Positions 25,465-33,572 of a stretch of DNA of 64,000 nucleotides are shown here, piece after piece. Made by a program: the position numbers and the translations under genes. Under the pieces are notes generated by a model that was not told where the DNA came from, ran no database searches, and saw only the letters and a program-made list of their open reading frames with translations. The stretch lies in assembly GCA_018673255.1 (NCBI GenBank), contig JABHDC010000253.1, positions 62,001 through 126,000 of the forward strand. Direction: 5' to 3'. This stretch comes from Gemmatimonadota bacterium (GTDB lineage: Bacteria; Latescibacterota; UBA2968; UBA8231). Position 1 is the first letter of the stretch. Each line of letters opens with the position of its first letter.

Positions 25465-27372
25465 TCATCTCTTCCGACTGCGGGAGGCGGTCTTGCGGGG
25501 TTGGGAACGGGTATCACGGGATCTGGTATTTCGGGATGTGGGGCGACCGACATCAACAAGGGCAACACAGGCCTCTGGCCGGGGAACGCCGTCGATGGTG
25601 GCATCGATGGCAACAACCTGTCGACCCATCGGCGTCGAGCGTGCGACGCTGAGTTCCAGCTTCGTGCGTCGCGTGGTGCCCGGCTTCACGGTGAGTCGCC
25701 GACGGCTCGGGCCCAGTAGGAGGCTTTTGGTTCCCTGCGGCTGCAGGTCAACCGTCATGGGACGACGCCCTGGATTTGTCACGATCACCTCGACGCCCAT
25801 CCTCTGGCCGGGGGCTACGTCGACGACAAAGGGTTCGACGCGGACGGCGCGCGGATCGTAGTCGGCGGCCCAGGATCTGGAGGGACACAGACTGGCGACG
25901 GCGGTCTCAGCCTCCTTCACCCAGGCGAGGATCGCTCGGTGGTGGTCGGCATCGAAGGTATACAGACACCGGTGGCCATTGCAGACGATATCGGGCGCTA
26001 TCTCGAGACCGGCCCGGGCAGAGCGCGCGAATCCGTCGGCGAAGTGGGAGCGATTGAAGGCGCAGAATCCTCCGGTGCCATTCCAGCGGCTGGGCGGCTG
26101 GAAGTTGTCCCCTGAGAACAGAATCCGCTTCCCGGCCACGACGGTGTCCAGGGCGCAGTGCCACCAGGTCTGCCCGGGATAGGGTTGCACGCCCAGGTCG
26201 AATCCGCGCCAGCGAATCCGGCCCTCTTCCGGCAGGATGCGGTCGGCGGTGATGGAATCCTTTGTCAGCCAGGGAATGTCGAGGCGATTGCGGTCACGCA
26301 GGGGCTCGGCGACCCACGGGTGGAGCCAGACCTTGGCGCCATACTTGTGCCGCATATCGTCAAGAGCATCGCTGTGATCGACGTGGTAATGGGTGGCGGT
26401 AACTACATCCGGCTTGAGGCCCGTCTTTTCGAGCAGTCGATCCAGGGCGGCCAGATCGGACCGCTGGGGATCAACGATCAGCGCATGCCCATCCTCGCTG
26501 GCCAGCGCATACCCGTTGCCCCCGAAGGCATACAGCCCGGGCACGATCCGGTCGACTCCATCGGCGATGGGCTCGGTGTCCAACCAGCGCGACGGTTCAC
26601 CTCCGGCGACAGCCGTCTTGGCACTGACCAGACGCAACAGTCGCTGCTGCAGTATCTCCAGCAATTGGCGCGGGGCCCGGCGGATCACACGCCCGTGGCT
26701 CGGGAGGAGCAGATCGATGCGATTGCCGCGGAGTCGCTCGAGGCCATACCAGGCCTGCAGCACGCCCTCCGGGGTCCAGTGATCCCACTCGAGGTGGTAG
26801 AGCTGATGGATTGTTGCCCCGCTGTGCGCGGCGTCGCCGCAGAAGACGATCTGACGTTCGCTGCGGCGCAGCAGGTAACTCAGAGCACCTCGCGTGTGGC
26901 CCGGGGTCGCGATGGCGCACAGGCGCAGATCTCCAATCTGCACCTCACTATCACCGCCGATCACGCGCAGGTGCTGGGGGAAGGGGGCACACGGGGCAGC
27001 GTAGGAGGCTGGACACCCGGCCGACTGGTAGTCGCGCCAGAAGGTCTCCAGGCCCTGCTCGTGGGCCAGTTCCGCATCACCCGAGGGCAGCCAGACATCA
27101 CCGTCGAACTGAGTCGAGAGCAGACCAGGCCGATACAGGCCACAGACCCCATCCCGGTGCACGTGGGTCAGAAGGATCGCCTCGACGGTGTCGACATCGA
27201 TCTCTTTCAGATGCGGCCACCAGCCGCCCCTGCCCGGGTCGATGACGACCGCTCGACCCGGACCGGAGCGCACCAGATAGGTATTGATCCCATCGGCATA
27301 GCGCAGAACGCCGCCGCCGAGCGGCTGCCAGACCGGCGAGATCGTTCCGGTTTGTGTTGACGAGGAACTCAT
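25465..27372 (-). CDS. Tandem metallo-beta-lactamase-fold protein with C-terminal beta domain
   Basis: A 635-aa protein with two MBL domains. Domain 1 (about 10-240) has LLTHVHRDG, TPGHTRGALS, FCGDAAH and LLPSHG. Domain 2 (about 270-500) has ATHYHVDHSDA, YPGQTWWH, FSGDNFQPP and CNGHRC. Domain 1 lacks the last His of HxHxDH; domain 2 keeps it but has PGQT instead of PGHT, so each domain is incomplete in a different place. Residues about 515-620 look like a beta-sandwich (VEVIVTNPGRRPMTV), and the tail is Arg/Ser-rich. The start at ATG 27372 has no clear ribosome site; a TTG at 27420 is possible. The substrate is unknown. Confidence 0.82.
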   Translation of the reverse strand: MSSSSTQTGTISPVWQPLGGGVLRYADGINTYLVRSGPGRAVVIDPGRGGWWPHLKEIDVDTVEAILLTHVHRDGVCGLYRPGLLSTQFDGDVWLPSGDAELAHEQGLETFWRDYQSAGCPASYAAPCAPFPQHLRVIGGDSEVQIGDLRLCAIATPGHTRGALSYLLRRSERQIVFCGDAAHSGATIHQLYHLEWDHWTPEGVLQAWYGLERLRGNRIDLLLPSHGRVIRRAPRQLLEILQQRLLRLVSAKTAVAGGEPSRWLDTEPIADGVDRIVPGLYAFGGNGYALASEDGHALIVDPQRSDLAALDRLLEKTGLKPDVVTATHYHVDHSDALDDMRHKYGAKVWLHPWVAEPLRDRNRLDIPWLTKDSITADRILPEEGRIRWRGFDLGVQPYPGQTWWHCALDTVVAGKRILFSGDNFQPPSRWNGTGGFCAFNRSHFADGFARSARAGLEIAPDIVCNGHRCLYTFDADHHRAILAWVKEAETAVASLCPSRSWAADYDPRAVRVEPFVVDVAPGQRMGVEVIVTNPGRRPMTVDLQPQGTKSLLLGPSRRRLTVKPGTTRRTKLELSVARSTPMGRQVVAIDATIDGVPRPEACVALVDVGRPTSRNTRSRDTRSQPRKTASRSRKR

Positions 27373-27481
27373 GGAAGAGGATGATAGGGGGAGTCTTCGC
27401 AGCCCGCCACGGCGGGCCAAACCCAGACTCGGCGCTATTGGCCCCTTCGCGGGGCACTTCCCCGACTGATCCTACCCCGAC

Positions 27482-28267
27482 ATGACGCCAACTCCCGACG
27501 TCCACGAATCTCCACTCGACGACATGCTGCCGCCGGAGCACCGGCACGGATTCTGGCATCGTGTCCGTACTCGCCTCATGGCGGGTGTCTCGATCATCGC
27601 GCCCCTGTGGATCACAGGATTTGTCCTGTGGAAGCTCTTTGACTGGGCCGACGGATTCTCCCGCCCTCTCGTAAAACCTTTTGCCGCCTATTTCGGGAAT
27701 CCCGATTGGTACTACAGCGGCATCGGTTTCATCATCACCATCGCCATTCTCTATGGCGTCGGGACGGTGGTGACGAATGTCCTGGGACGGCGGTTGTGGG
27801 CTGATGCGCGCGAGGCGATCGAGCGGTTGCCCCTGGTGCGAACCATCTACAGTCCCGTCCGCCAGCTGCTCGAGACGATGACCTCTCCTACGGGGGCGGG
27901 CTTCAAAAAAGTCGTGCTCTTCGAGTATCCTCGGCGGGGCACGTGGACCCTGGGGTTTCTCGCTGGCGATGTCCCCTTCGAATACGATCGGTCGCCGGCC
28001 CACAGTATCTTCATTCCCACGGCGCCGAATCCAACGACGGGATTCATGTTGATCGTCCCGCGTGAGGATATCGAGCATACGGATCTGAGTGTTGAGGCTG
28101 CCTTCCAGATGATCGTTTCCGCCGGCGTGGCCGTGCCTCTGGCCCTGCGTCTGCCCAAAGGTGTCTCTGATCGGCTCGAGATGGACGCCGACATGATCCA
28201 GTCTGCTGCAGCTCCTGAGAGCGACAAGCCCGGCTCCCAGTCGGACGAGGCATCGCCAACTTCCTGA
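27482..28267 (+). CDS. DUF502 family membrane protein
   Basis: A 261-aa inner-membrane protein. The N-terminal MAGVSIIAPLWITGFVLW helix and the second helix FIITIAILYGVGTVVTNVLG match DUF502, as does the soluble part with IYSPVRQLLET, FKKVVLFEYPR, FIPTAPNPTTGF and LSVEAAFQMIVSAG. The function is not established. The C-terminus is polar and low in complexity. It is followed after 14 bp by the FKBP lipoprotein gene. Two GC-rich dyads (27402-27417 and around 27445) lie upstream. Confidence 0.87.
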   Translation: MTPTPDVHESPLDDMLPPEHRHGFWHRVRTRLMAGVSIIAPLWITGFVLWKLFDWADGFSRPLVKPFAAYFGNPDWYYSGIGFIITIAILYGVGTVVTNVLGRRLWADAREAIERLPLVRTIYSPVRQLLETMTSPTGAGFKKVVLFEYPRRGTWTLGFLAGDVPFEYDRSPAHSIFIPTAPNPTTGFMLIVPREDIEHTDLSVEAAFQMIVSAGVAVPLALRLPKGVSDRLEMDADMIQSAAAPESDKPGSQSDEASPTS

Positions 28268-28281
28268 GAGGTCTGCGACGC

Positions 28282-28767
28282 ATGAGGCTTCCAGATGCTG
28301 TTGCCATTACCACCTTCGCCATCGCGACCGTTGCCATCATCGCGGTCGCCATCACCACCGTTGGCTGCTCAGATCCGTGCGCTACCACTGAGGGCGAGGA
28401 CGCCCTGGTGCGTGCCGCCGCCGTAGAGGGAGCGATTCGCACCGAGTCCGGTTTGGTCTTTCTCCTGCTGCAAGAGGGGTCTGGCCCAAGGCCGGTCGCC
28501 GGCAATCGCGTGCAGGTGCACTACGAGGGGCGCCTCTTGGATGGGACCATCTTCGACAGCTCGTACGAGCGTGGCAACCCATCGTCATTTGGCCTTGATG
28601 AGGTGATCCCGGGCTGGACGGAGGGACTCCAGATGCTCGAAGGTGGAGGCAAAGCCAGGCTGACGATCCCGCCGGGTCTGGCCTACGGCAAACGCGGCAA
28701 ACGCGGCAAGATCGAGCCCTGCGCGACGCTTGTCTTCGACGTGGAGTTGCTCGGGATCTACGACTAG
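28282..28767 (+). CDS. FKBP-type peptidyl-prolyl cis-trans isomerase, lipoprotein
   Basis: 161 aa. A hydrophobic signal ends in the lipobox TTVGC, with lipidation expected at Cys29. The FKBP domain (about 55-159) shows RVQVHYEGRLLDGTIFDSS, EVIPGWTEGLQ, LTIPPGLAYGK and a C-terminal VFDVELLGI, so the usual active-site aromatic and acidic residues are present. It would assist folding in the periplasm, anchored to a membrane. A short basic insert (KRGKRGK) replaces the usual loop after the YG motif. Confidence 0.9.
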   Translation: MRLPDAVAITTFAIATVAIIAVAITTVGCSDPCATTEGEDALVRAAAVEGAIRTESGLVFLLLQEGSGPRPVAGNRVQVHYEGRLLDGTIFDSSYERGNPSSFGLDEVIPGWTEGLQMLEGGGKARLTIPPGLAYGKRGKRGKIEPCATLVFDVELLGIYD

Positions 28768-28869
28768 TACCCTGTCCTCAGACGGCGGCCTCCAGAATCG
28801 CGAAATTGCGGGCGATACGGACGGCAATGTGAGCCCCGCCTTGTTGACCGTATCTCGCTTCTACTCGGC

Positions 28870-29709
28870 CTACAATGGCTTGCGTGGCAACCGCTCGCGC
28901 ACGTAATCGCGGCAAGCTGATACCTGATCCTCCTCAAGGCTGTGGAGGATCACCGATCCACTGTAGCCGACCCGATCCAGACACGCCAGATAGTGCTCGT
29001 AGTCGAGGAGGCCCGTACCGGCCGCCTGATGACCGGCATCACCATCCTTCTCCAGATCCTTGGCGTGGGCGAGGCGGATGTCTTCACCCAGCAGCTGGAA
29101 GGCTTCGTCGAGGACCTCTTGCATGCGCGGCAGCTGACCTGCCTGGAACAGGTTGGCTGCGTCGATGACGAGTTTCAGATGGGGAGAGGCGATCTCATCG
29201 AGCAGGCGACGCGCCTTGCGTGCCGTATTCACGACGTTGTTCACCTCGGGTTCGAAGATGAGGGTCACACCGGCGGATTCAGCGATCTGCGTCGCCGCCG
29301 CCATGGCCTGGACCATGTCCCGCCAGGCGGCGTCCGTGTCGTTGTCGGGGTGAGCGCGCCAGAGGTAGTCATCGTCGCGGGTGCCCGTGCACATGGTGAT
29401 CAAGTCCCCGCCCAGTTCATTGCAGGCTTCGGCCAGGACCTTCAGGCGCGGCAGGCCGGCAGGTCCTTGTGTGGGGTGGATGATATTCCACGTGCCGGAG
29501 AGTGCAGCCAGCTCGAGGTCCCGATCGGCCAGGGCTGTGCGCACACGGGTACACAGTGGCAGCGGTAGCTTTTCGGGCATCGTCTCGAGCCCCAGGGTCT
29601 GCAGATCGAACTGAACTGAGGCCAGATCGTGAGAGGCGACGGCGTCGAGATTTGCCTCGATCGACGGCCGGTCGAAGATCTTGTTGAAGATTCCGATTTT
29701 AATTGGCAT
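28870..29709 (-). CDS. Sugar phosphate isomerase/epimerase (TIM barrel)
   Basis: A 279-aa TIM-barrel isomerase. Candidate metal ligands: FEPEVNN, VIDAANLF, AHAKDLEKDGD and LHSLEEDQ. SGTWNIIHPT is a typical strand-3 segment. The ATG at 29709 starts right at the first strand (MPIKIGIFNKIF); the open frame extends upstream but overlaps the divergent promoter region. It stands alone. The substrate is unknown. Confidence 0.85.
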   Translation of the reverse strand: MPIKIGIFNKIFDRPSIEANLDAVASHDLASVQFDLQTLGLETMPEKLPLPLCTRVRTALADRDLELAALSGTWNIIHPTQGPAGLPRLKVLAEACNELGGDLITMCTGTRDDDYLWRAHPDNDTDAAWRDMVQAMAAATQIAESAGVTLIFEPEVNNVVNTARKARRLLDEIASPHLKLVIDAANLFQAGQLPRMQEVLDEAFQLLGEDIRLAHAKDLEKDGDAGHQAAGTGLLDYEHYLACLDRVGYSGSVILHSLEEDQVSACRDYVRERLPRKPL

Positions 29710-29946
29710 ACCCGCAAAGCTGGTGCGCACGTGTGCCGGCGTCCAGCAGTCGGAACCTGGCATCGCGCCAGGGCGTCCGATCTGTATATTCGAACTCGCA
29801 GTATCTGAATTCGCATGGCGGTGCGTTCTCAACACGAGTCTCGACTGCTGGACTTAGGTTCGGGGCGCTCACTGTGGCGCTTCATCGCGACATGGCGCCG
29901 TCCAATCGCCCCACCCTACTGCCACTGCACGACCGGAGGATCGACC

Positions 29947-30633
29947 GTGTATCTCGACAGTACGATGCTTTTTCTGATCCCCTGCATGATTCTCGCCCTG
30001 TGGGCACAGCACCGGGTGAAGAGCACCTATACCAAATACAGCCAGGTTGGCTCCACAGCGCGGATCACCGGCGCTGAGGCGGCGCGACGGCTGCTGCAAC
30101 AGAATCGGATCGTCGATGTCACCGTCGAGGAGACGGGTGGCGTGCTCTCCGACCACTATGATCCACGCTCAAAGGTCGTGCGCCTCTCCTCTGGTATCTT
30201 CCATGGCCATCACCTGGCGGGCCTGGCCGTGGCGGCTCACGAGGTGGGTCATGCGATTCAACACGCGAATGGCTATTTCCCGCTGAATCTGCGTCACGCC
30301 TTCCTGCCTGTGGCGAATCTGGGTTCCATGGCGGCGTTCCCGCTGTTCTTCATCGGCTTCTTCTTCACTGGAAGCGCCCTGCTCGTCGATATCGGCATCG
30401 CCCTCTACGCAGGGGTTGTCGCCTTCCAGGTGATCACCCTGCCTGTAGAATTCAATGCCAGCACGCGAGCCATGGCGCAATTGGTGGATGGCAAGTATCT
30501 GTCGGCTGAGGAGAGTGTGCTGGCGAAGAAGGTGCTCAATGCGGCCGCTCTCACATACGTGGCGGCAACCGCGACTGCCCTCATGCACCTGGTGAGATTG
30601 CTGATCCTTCGCGGTGGCATGCGCGACGACTGA
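29947..30633 (+). CDS. Membrane zinc metallopeptidase (YugP/DUF2268-like group)
   Basis: 228 aa with an N-terminal helix, a cytoplasmic zinc-protease segment with HEVGH at residues 98-102, and later helices (FFIGFFFTGSALLVDIGI and the C-terminal YVAATATALMHLV). This is the neutral zinc metallopeptidase family typified by YugP. The GTG at 29947 is preferred because GGAGG ends 6 nt upstream and the first helix follows at once. The native substrate is unknown. Its 3' side faces the 289-bp structured intergenic region. Confidence 0.87.
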   Translation: MYLDSTMLFLIPCMILALWAQHRVKSTYTKYSQVGSTARITGAEAARRLLQQNRIVDVTVEETGGVLSDHYDPRSKVVRLSSGIFHGHHLAGLAVAAHEVGHAIQHANGYFPLNLRHAFLPVANLGSMAAFPLFFIGFFFTGSALLVDIGIALYAGVVAFQVITLPVEFNASTRAMAQLVDGKYLSAEESVLAKKVLNAAALTYVAATATALMHLVRLLILRGGMRDD

Positions 30634-30683
30634 CGGGCGCTCGCCAAGGAGCCGCTGCCGAGATCTTTGCTTCGAACCCGACG

Positions 30684-30808
30684 TGGAATTTCTCCTGATA
30701 TTCCATCTGACGAATGGCCTGACTTCTTATAGAGTGGAATTGCTGCCTCTATTCCACTTGCGAGTGCTGTAGAAGAGCAGCGACATGGAGTATGTGCAGT
30801 GTATTCCA
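30684..30808. repeat. Three evenly spaced dyads (TGGAAT-N10-ATTCCA)
   Basis: Dyads at 30684-30705, 30735-30756 (extended to AGTGGAAT/ATTCCACT, 30733-30758) and 30786-30808 (TGGAGT-N11-ATTCCA). Centres are 51 and 51.5 bp apart, close to five helical turns. They lie between convergent genes, so they are either operators for an unseen transcript or three hairpins in an RNA. No known operator was recognised. Confidence 0.6.
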
Positions 30809-30864
30809 ATGAATCCGCAGATTACGGTTTGGTGTCAGATCTACAACTGTAGACGTGCACACAG

Positions 30865-30899
30865 GAATGGCTCCCTGCCAATTGGGCGGGGAGCCATTC
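30865..30899. terminator. Long hairpin between convergent genes
   Basis: GAATGGCTCCC (30865-30875) pairs with GGGAGCCATTC (30889-30899), and the stem extends inward by four more pairs including one wobble. No T-run follows on either strand, so it may be a bidirectional terminator or a structured RNA end. A small CTACA/TGTAG hairpin lies just upstream at 30841-30852. Confidence 0.5.
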
Positions 30900-30922
30900 A
30901 TCTGTACCCGGGCCTGTGATCT

Positions 30923-32050
30923 TCAGGTGAATTCGGCGAGCCGAACCGGTTGACGTCTGGTGCCCCAGGTTCCGGGTGGGCCGTCGATGATGCCTGCCAG
31001 TGGGGTCTGGCAATGTGTGCAGGCGCCGGTCTCGGTCAGCTGCCATGCGGTGATGGTGTAGCCGTCGCGGCCAATCAGCTGTTGGCCACAATGTGAGCAA
31101 TTTGTGCGGCCACCCTCCGGATCGTGGACATTCCCCGTATAGACATGAACCAGGCCCTGGTCGAGGGCAATCTGGCGGGCTCGGGTCAGGGTGGAGGCGG
31201 GGGTTCGTCCTCGATCGCGCATGTGATAGTCGGGGTGGAAGGCGCTGAAATGGACCGGCACATCGGGGCCGAGGTGTTCGTGGATCCAGCGAGATTCGGC
31301 CTCGATCTCCGCATCCGAGTCGTTGGCATCGGGGATCAGCAGGGTCGTGATCTCGAGCCACGTGTCGGTCTCATGGTAGACGAAGGCGAGGGTCTCGAGG
31401 ACTGTGTTCAGATCGCCGCTGCACAGGTCGTGATAGAAATCCTGGCTGAAGGCTTTCAGATCGACATTGGCCGCATCCATGGCGCCAAAGAATTCGCGAC
31501 GGGGCTCCGCACAGATCTCGCCGGCCGTGACGGCGACGGTGGCGATGCCGGTCTCGTGGCAGGCAGCAGCGACATCGACGGCGTATTCAAGAAAGATGAC
31601 AGGATCGTTGTAGGTGAAGGCGACGCTCGTGCACCCGAGTTGATGGGCGGCGCGGGCGATGGTCTCGGGTGAGGCGGCATCGGCGAGGGTGTCTACTTCA
31701 CGTGACTTGCTGATATCCCAGTTCTGACAGAATCGGCAGGTGAGATTGCAGCCAGCGGTGCCAAAAGAGAGCACGGGTGTGCCCGGCCGGAAGTGGTAGA
31801 GGGGTTTCTTCTCGATGGGATCGATGCAGAATCCGCTGGAGCGGCCGTAGGTGGTGAGTACCATCCGGTCACCCTCACGGGCGCGGACGAAACACAGCCC
31901 GGCCTGGCCGTCGTGCAACTTGCAGTAGCGGGGACACAGATCGCACTGCAGACGGTCGTCATCGAGCCGGTGCCAGTAGCGGGCAGGGAAAAGGGGCTCG
32001 GACGCAGCTGGGTCCGGTCTGTGGCGATCTTCGGGGTGAGCGTCCGGCAA
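30923..32050 (-). CDS. amrS: AmmeMemoRadiSam system radical SAM enzyme
   Basis: A 375-aa radical SAM protein. Cys101, Cys105 and Cys108 in AGCNLTCRFCQNW form the SAM cluster. The N-terminal cysteine set (CDLCPRYC, then GLC, residues 36-53) and a C-terminal CSHC / CTHC pair could hold further metal. It is the AmrS subgroup, related to pyruvate-formate-lyase activating enzymes and found with Memo and AMMECR1 proteins. The start is TTG at 32050 with GGGAG about 9 nt upstream. It is divergent from the Memo gene at 32130; the biological reaction of this system is not established. Confidence 0.9.
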   Translation of the reverse strand: MPDAHPEDRHRPDPAASEPLFPARYWHRLDDDRLQCDLCPRYCKLHDGQAGLCFVRAREGDRMVLTTYGRSSGFCIDPIEKKPLYHFRPGTPVLSFGTAGCNLTCRFCQNWDISKSREVDTLADAASPETIARAAHQLGCTSVAFTYNDPVIFLEYAVDVAAACHETGIATVAVTAGEICAEPRREFFGAMDAANVDLKAFSQDFYHDLCSGDLNTVLETLAFVYHETDTWLEITTLLIPDANDSDAEIEAESRWIHEHLGPDVPVHFSAFHPDYHMRDRGRTPASTLTRARQIALDQGLVHVYTGNVHDPEGGRTNCSHCGQQLIGRDGYTITAWQLTETGACTHCQTPLAGIIDGPPGTWGTRRQPVRLAEFT

Positions 32051-32129
32051 AACGTCTTGCTCCCTTTGGTGCGCGAGGGCAACTTAACCAGGAGCATACC
32101 GGGCTCGCTCCCAAGGGGGAATCTAACTC

Positions 32130-32969
32130 GTGCAGATGCCTGATGCCGAGGTCATTCGGCCCGCCGCAGTGGCCGGTCGTTTCTATGCAGAGAATCGTCA
32201 GCAACTCTCGAGTGCTGTGACCTCGTACTTGAGTGATGGCGCGGCAGGGACACGCACGGGCCTGCAGGGACAGCCCCTTCCTGTGGGTCGGGTGAAGGCA
32301 CTGATCTGCCCCCACGCTGGCTACATCTTTTCGGGGCCTGTTGCGGGTAGTGCCTACGCGGCGCTCGGTGCCGATGCCACAGCGATTCGCCGTGTCGTGG
32401 TCATTGGGCCGGCTCATCGTGTGGAGGTGCGAGGCCTGGTCGCAGCCTCAGCTGGTGTCTTCGCCACACCCCTGGGTGGTGTGCGCGTGGACCCGGTCGT
32501 GGGCGCGCTGTGCACTGAGGGGTTGATCCACATCGATGATGCAGCACATCGCGAAGAGCACGCCCTCGAAGTGCAACTGCCCTTCCTGCAGTCAATCCTG
32601 GAGGACTTCACCATCGTGCCCTTGTTATTCGGACAGTGTGAACCATCCGAGATTGCCGGCCTCATGGAACGACTCTGGGGTGGTGAGGAGACGCTCTTCG
32701 TCATCAGTTCGGATCTCACGCACTTTCACCCACATTCCGTTGCCACACAGTTGGATCACCTGACGTCCACGGCGATTGAATCGCTTGATGCTGATGGCAT
32801 CGATGAGGGGGCCGCTTGTGGTCGCCTGGCTGTGCAGGGGCTACTCCAGGTTGCGGCACGACGAGGACTGGTAGCGACCGCCATCGATGTGCGGACCTCT
32901 GCAGAGACTGCGGGTGATCCGGATCGGGTCGTCGGCTACGGGGCGTATGTCTTCCATGTCGACGGATGA
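32130..32969 (+). CDS. amrB: AmmeMemoRadiSam system protein B (Memo family)
   Basis: A 279-aa Memo-fold protein, related to LigB-type extradiol dioxygenases. Candidate metal histidines are in ICPHAGYIFSG, GPAHRVE, REEHALEVQLPFLQ and SSDLTHFHP. The GTG at 32130 has AAGGGGGA 9 nt upstream; an ATG two codons later is possible. It overlaps the AMMECR1 gene by about 23 bp and is divergent from amrS, so all three genes probably share one regulatory region of about 80 bp. Confidence 0.9.
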   Translation: MQMPDAEVIRPAAVAGRFYAENRQQLSSAVTSYLSDGAAGTRTGLQGQPLPVGRVKALICPHAGYIFSGPVAGSAYAALGADATAIRRVVVIGPAHRVEVRGLVAASAGVFATPLGGVRVDPVVGALCTEGLIHIDDAAHREEHALEVQLPFLQSILEDFTIVPLLFGQCEPSEIAGLMERLWGGEETLFVISSDLTHFHPHSVATQLDHLTSTAIESLDADGIDEGAACGRLAVQGLLQVAARRGLVATAIDVRTSAETAGDPDRVVGYGAYVFHVDG

Positions 32970-33531
32970 ACTTACAGCGGCCGAGGGGGCCGAACTGCTG
33001 CAGGTTGCCAATCTGGCCATCGACCGGTGGGTGGAAATGGGGACGGAGCTGGTGGTCGATGCCTCAGCATACAGCCCCGGCTTGCAGGCGGAAGCGGCCA
33101 GCTTCGTGACGCTGCGCCGGGTGGATGGATCGCTGCGGGGATGCATGGGCAGTTCCATGGCACTGAGACCGCTGGTCTGCGATGTGGCGAGCAACGCCCA
33201 TGCAGCGGCGACCCGCGATCCGAGATTCGATCAGCTCAGATCGGACGAACGCGGTGGCCTGCAGGTGTCGGTCTCCGTGTTGTCACCGCTCGAACGTATG
33301 GATGTCACTGATACAGCAGATCTGGTGCGCCAATTGCGGCCCGGCGTTGATGGTCTGTTGCTGGTGGATGAGGGCCGGCGTGGTACACTTCTGCCGGCCG
33401 TCTGGGAAGCGCTGTCTGATCCAGAACGCTTCGTGGCCGAAGTGAAAGGCAAGGCGGGCTGGCCCGCCGACTACTGGTCAGAGACCCTGGCCGCCTTCCG
33501 ATACACCGCTCAGAGTTTCGGACCCTCTTGA
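32947..33531 (+). CDS. amrA: AmmeMemoRadiSam system protein A (AMMECR1 domain)
   Basis: A 194-aa AMMECR1-domain protein. The hallmark GSLRGCMGSS (usually LRGCIG) lies near residue 62, with DPRFDQLRSDE and VSVLSPLE afterwards, all typical of the fold. Start is ATG at 32947 or 32956, both inside the end of the Memo gene. The function is unknown; it completes the A/B/radical SAM set. TamB follows closely after the stop. Confidence 0.9.
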   Translation: MSSMSTDELTAAEGAELLQVANLAIDRWVEMGTELVVDASAYSPGLQAEAASFVTLRRVDGSLRGCMGSSMALRPLVCDVASNAHAAATRDPRFDQLRSDERGGLQVSVSVLSPLERMDVTDTADLVRQLRPGVDGLLLVDEGRRGTLLPAVWEALSDPERFVAEVKGKAGWPADYWSETLAAFRYTAQSFGPS

Positions 33532-33572
33532 GGGCTGACACTGGCGGTTCTCCCAAGCCTCGATCCTCGTTG

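Noticed and set aside
26158..27360. A 400-codon open frame opposite the double metallo-beta-lactamase gene
   Set aside because: No motifs; the other strand has two sets of metal-site residues.
27402..27417. GCCCGCC-AC-GGCGGGC dyad as a terminator
   Set aside because: The loop is only 2 nt and no T-run follows; it lies at the divergent start of two genes.
30684..30808. CRISPR-like repeat array
   Set aside because: Only three degenerate dyads with no constant 25-40 bp repeat and no cas gene.
30785..30919. A 44-codon plus-strand ORF inside the dyad region
   Set aside because: Weak ribosome site, an AGA codon and Cys/His-rich composition; the dyads and hairpins explain the sequence better.
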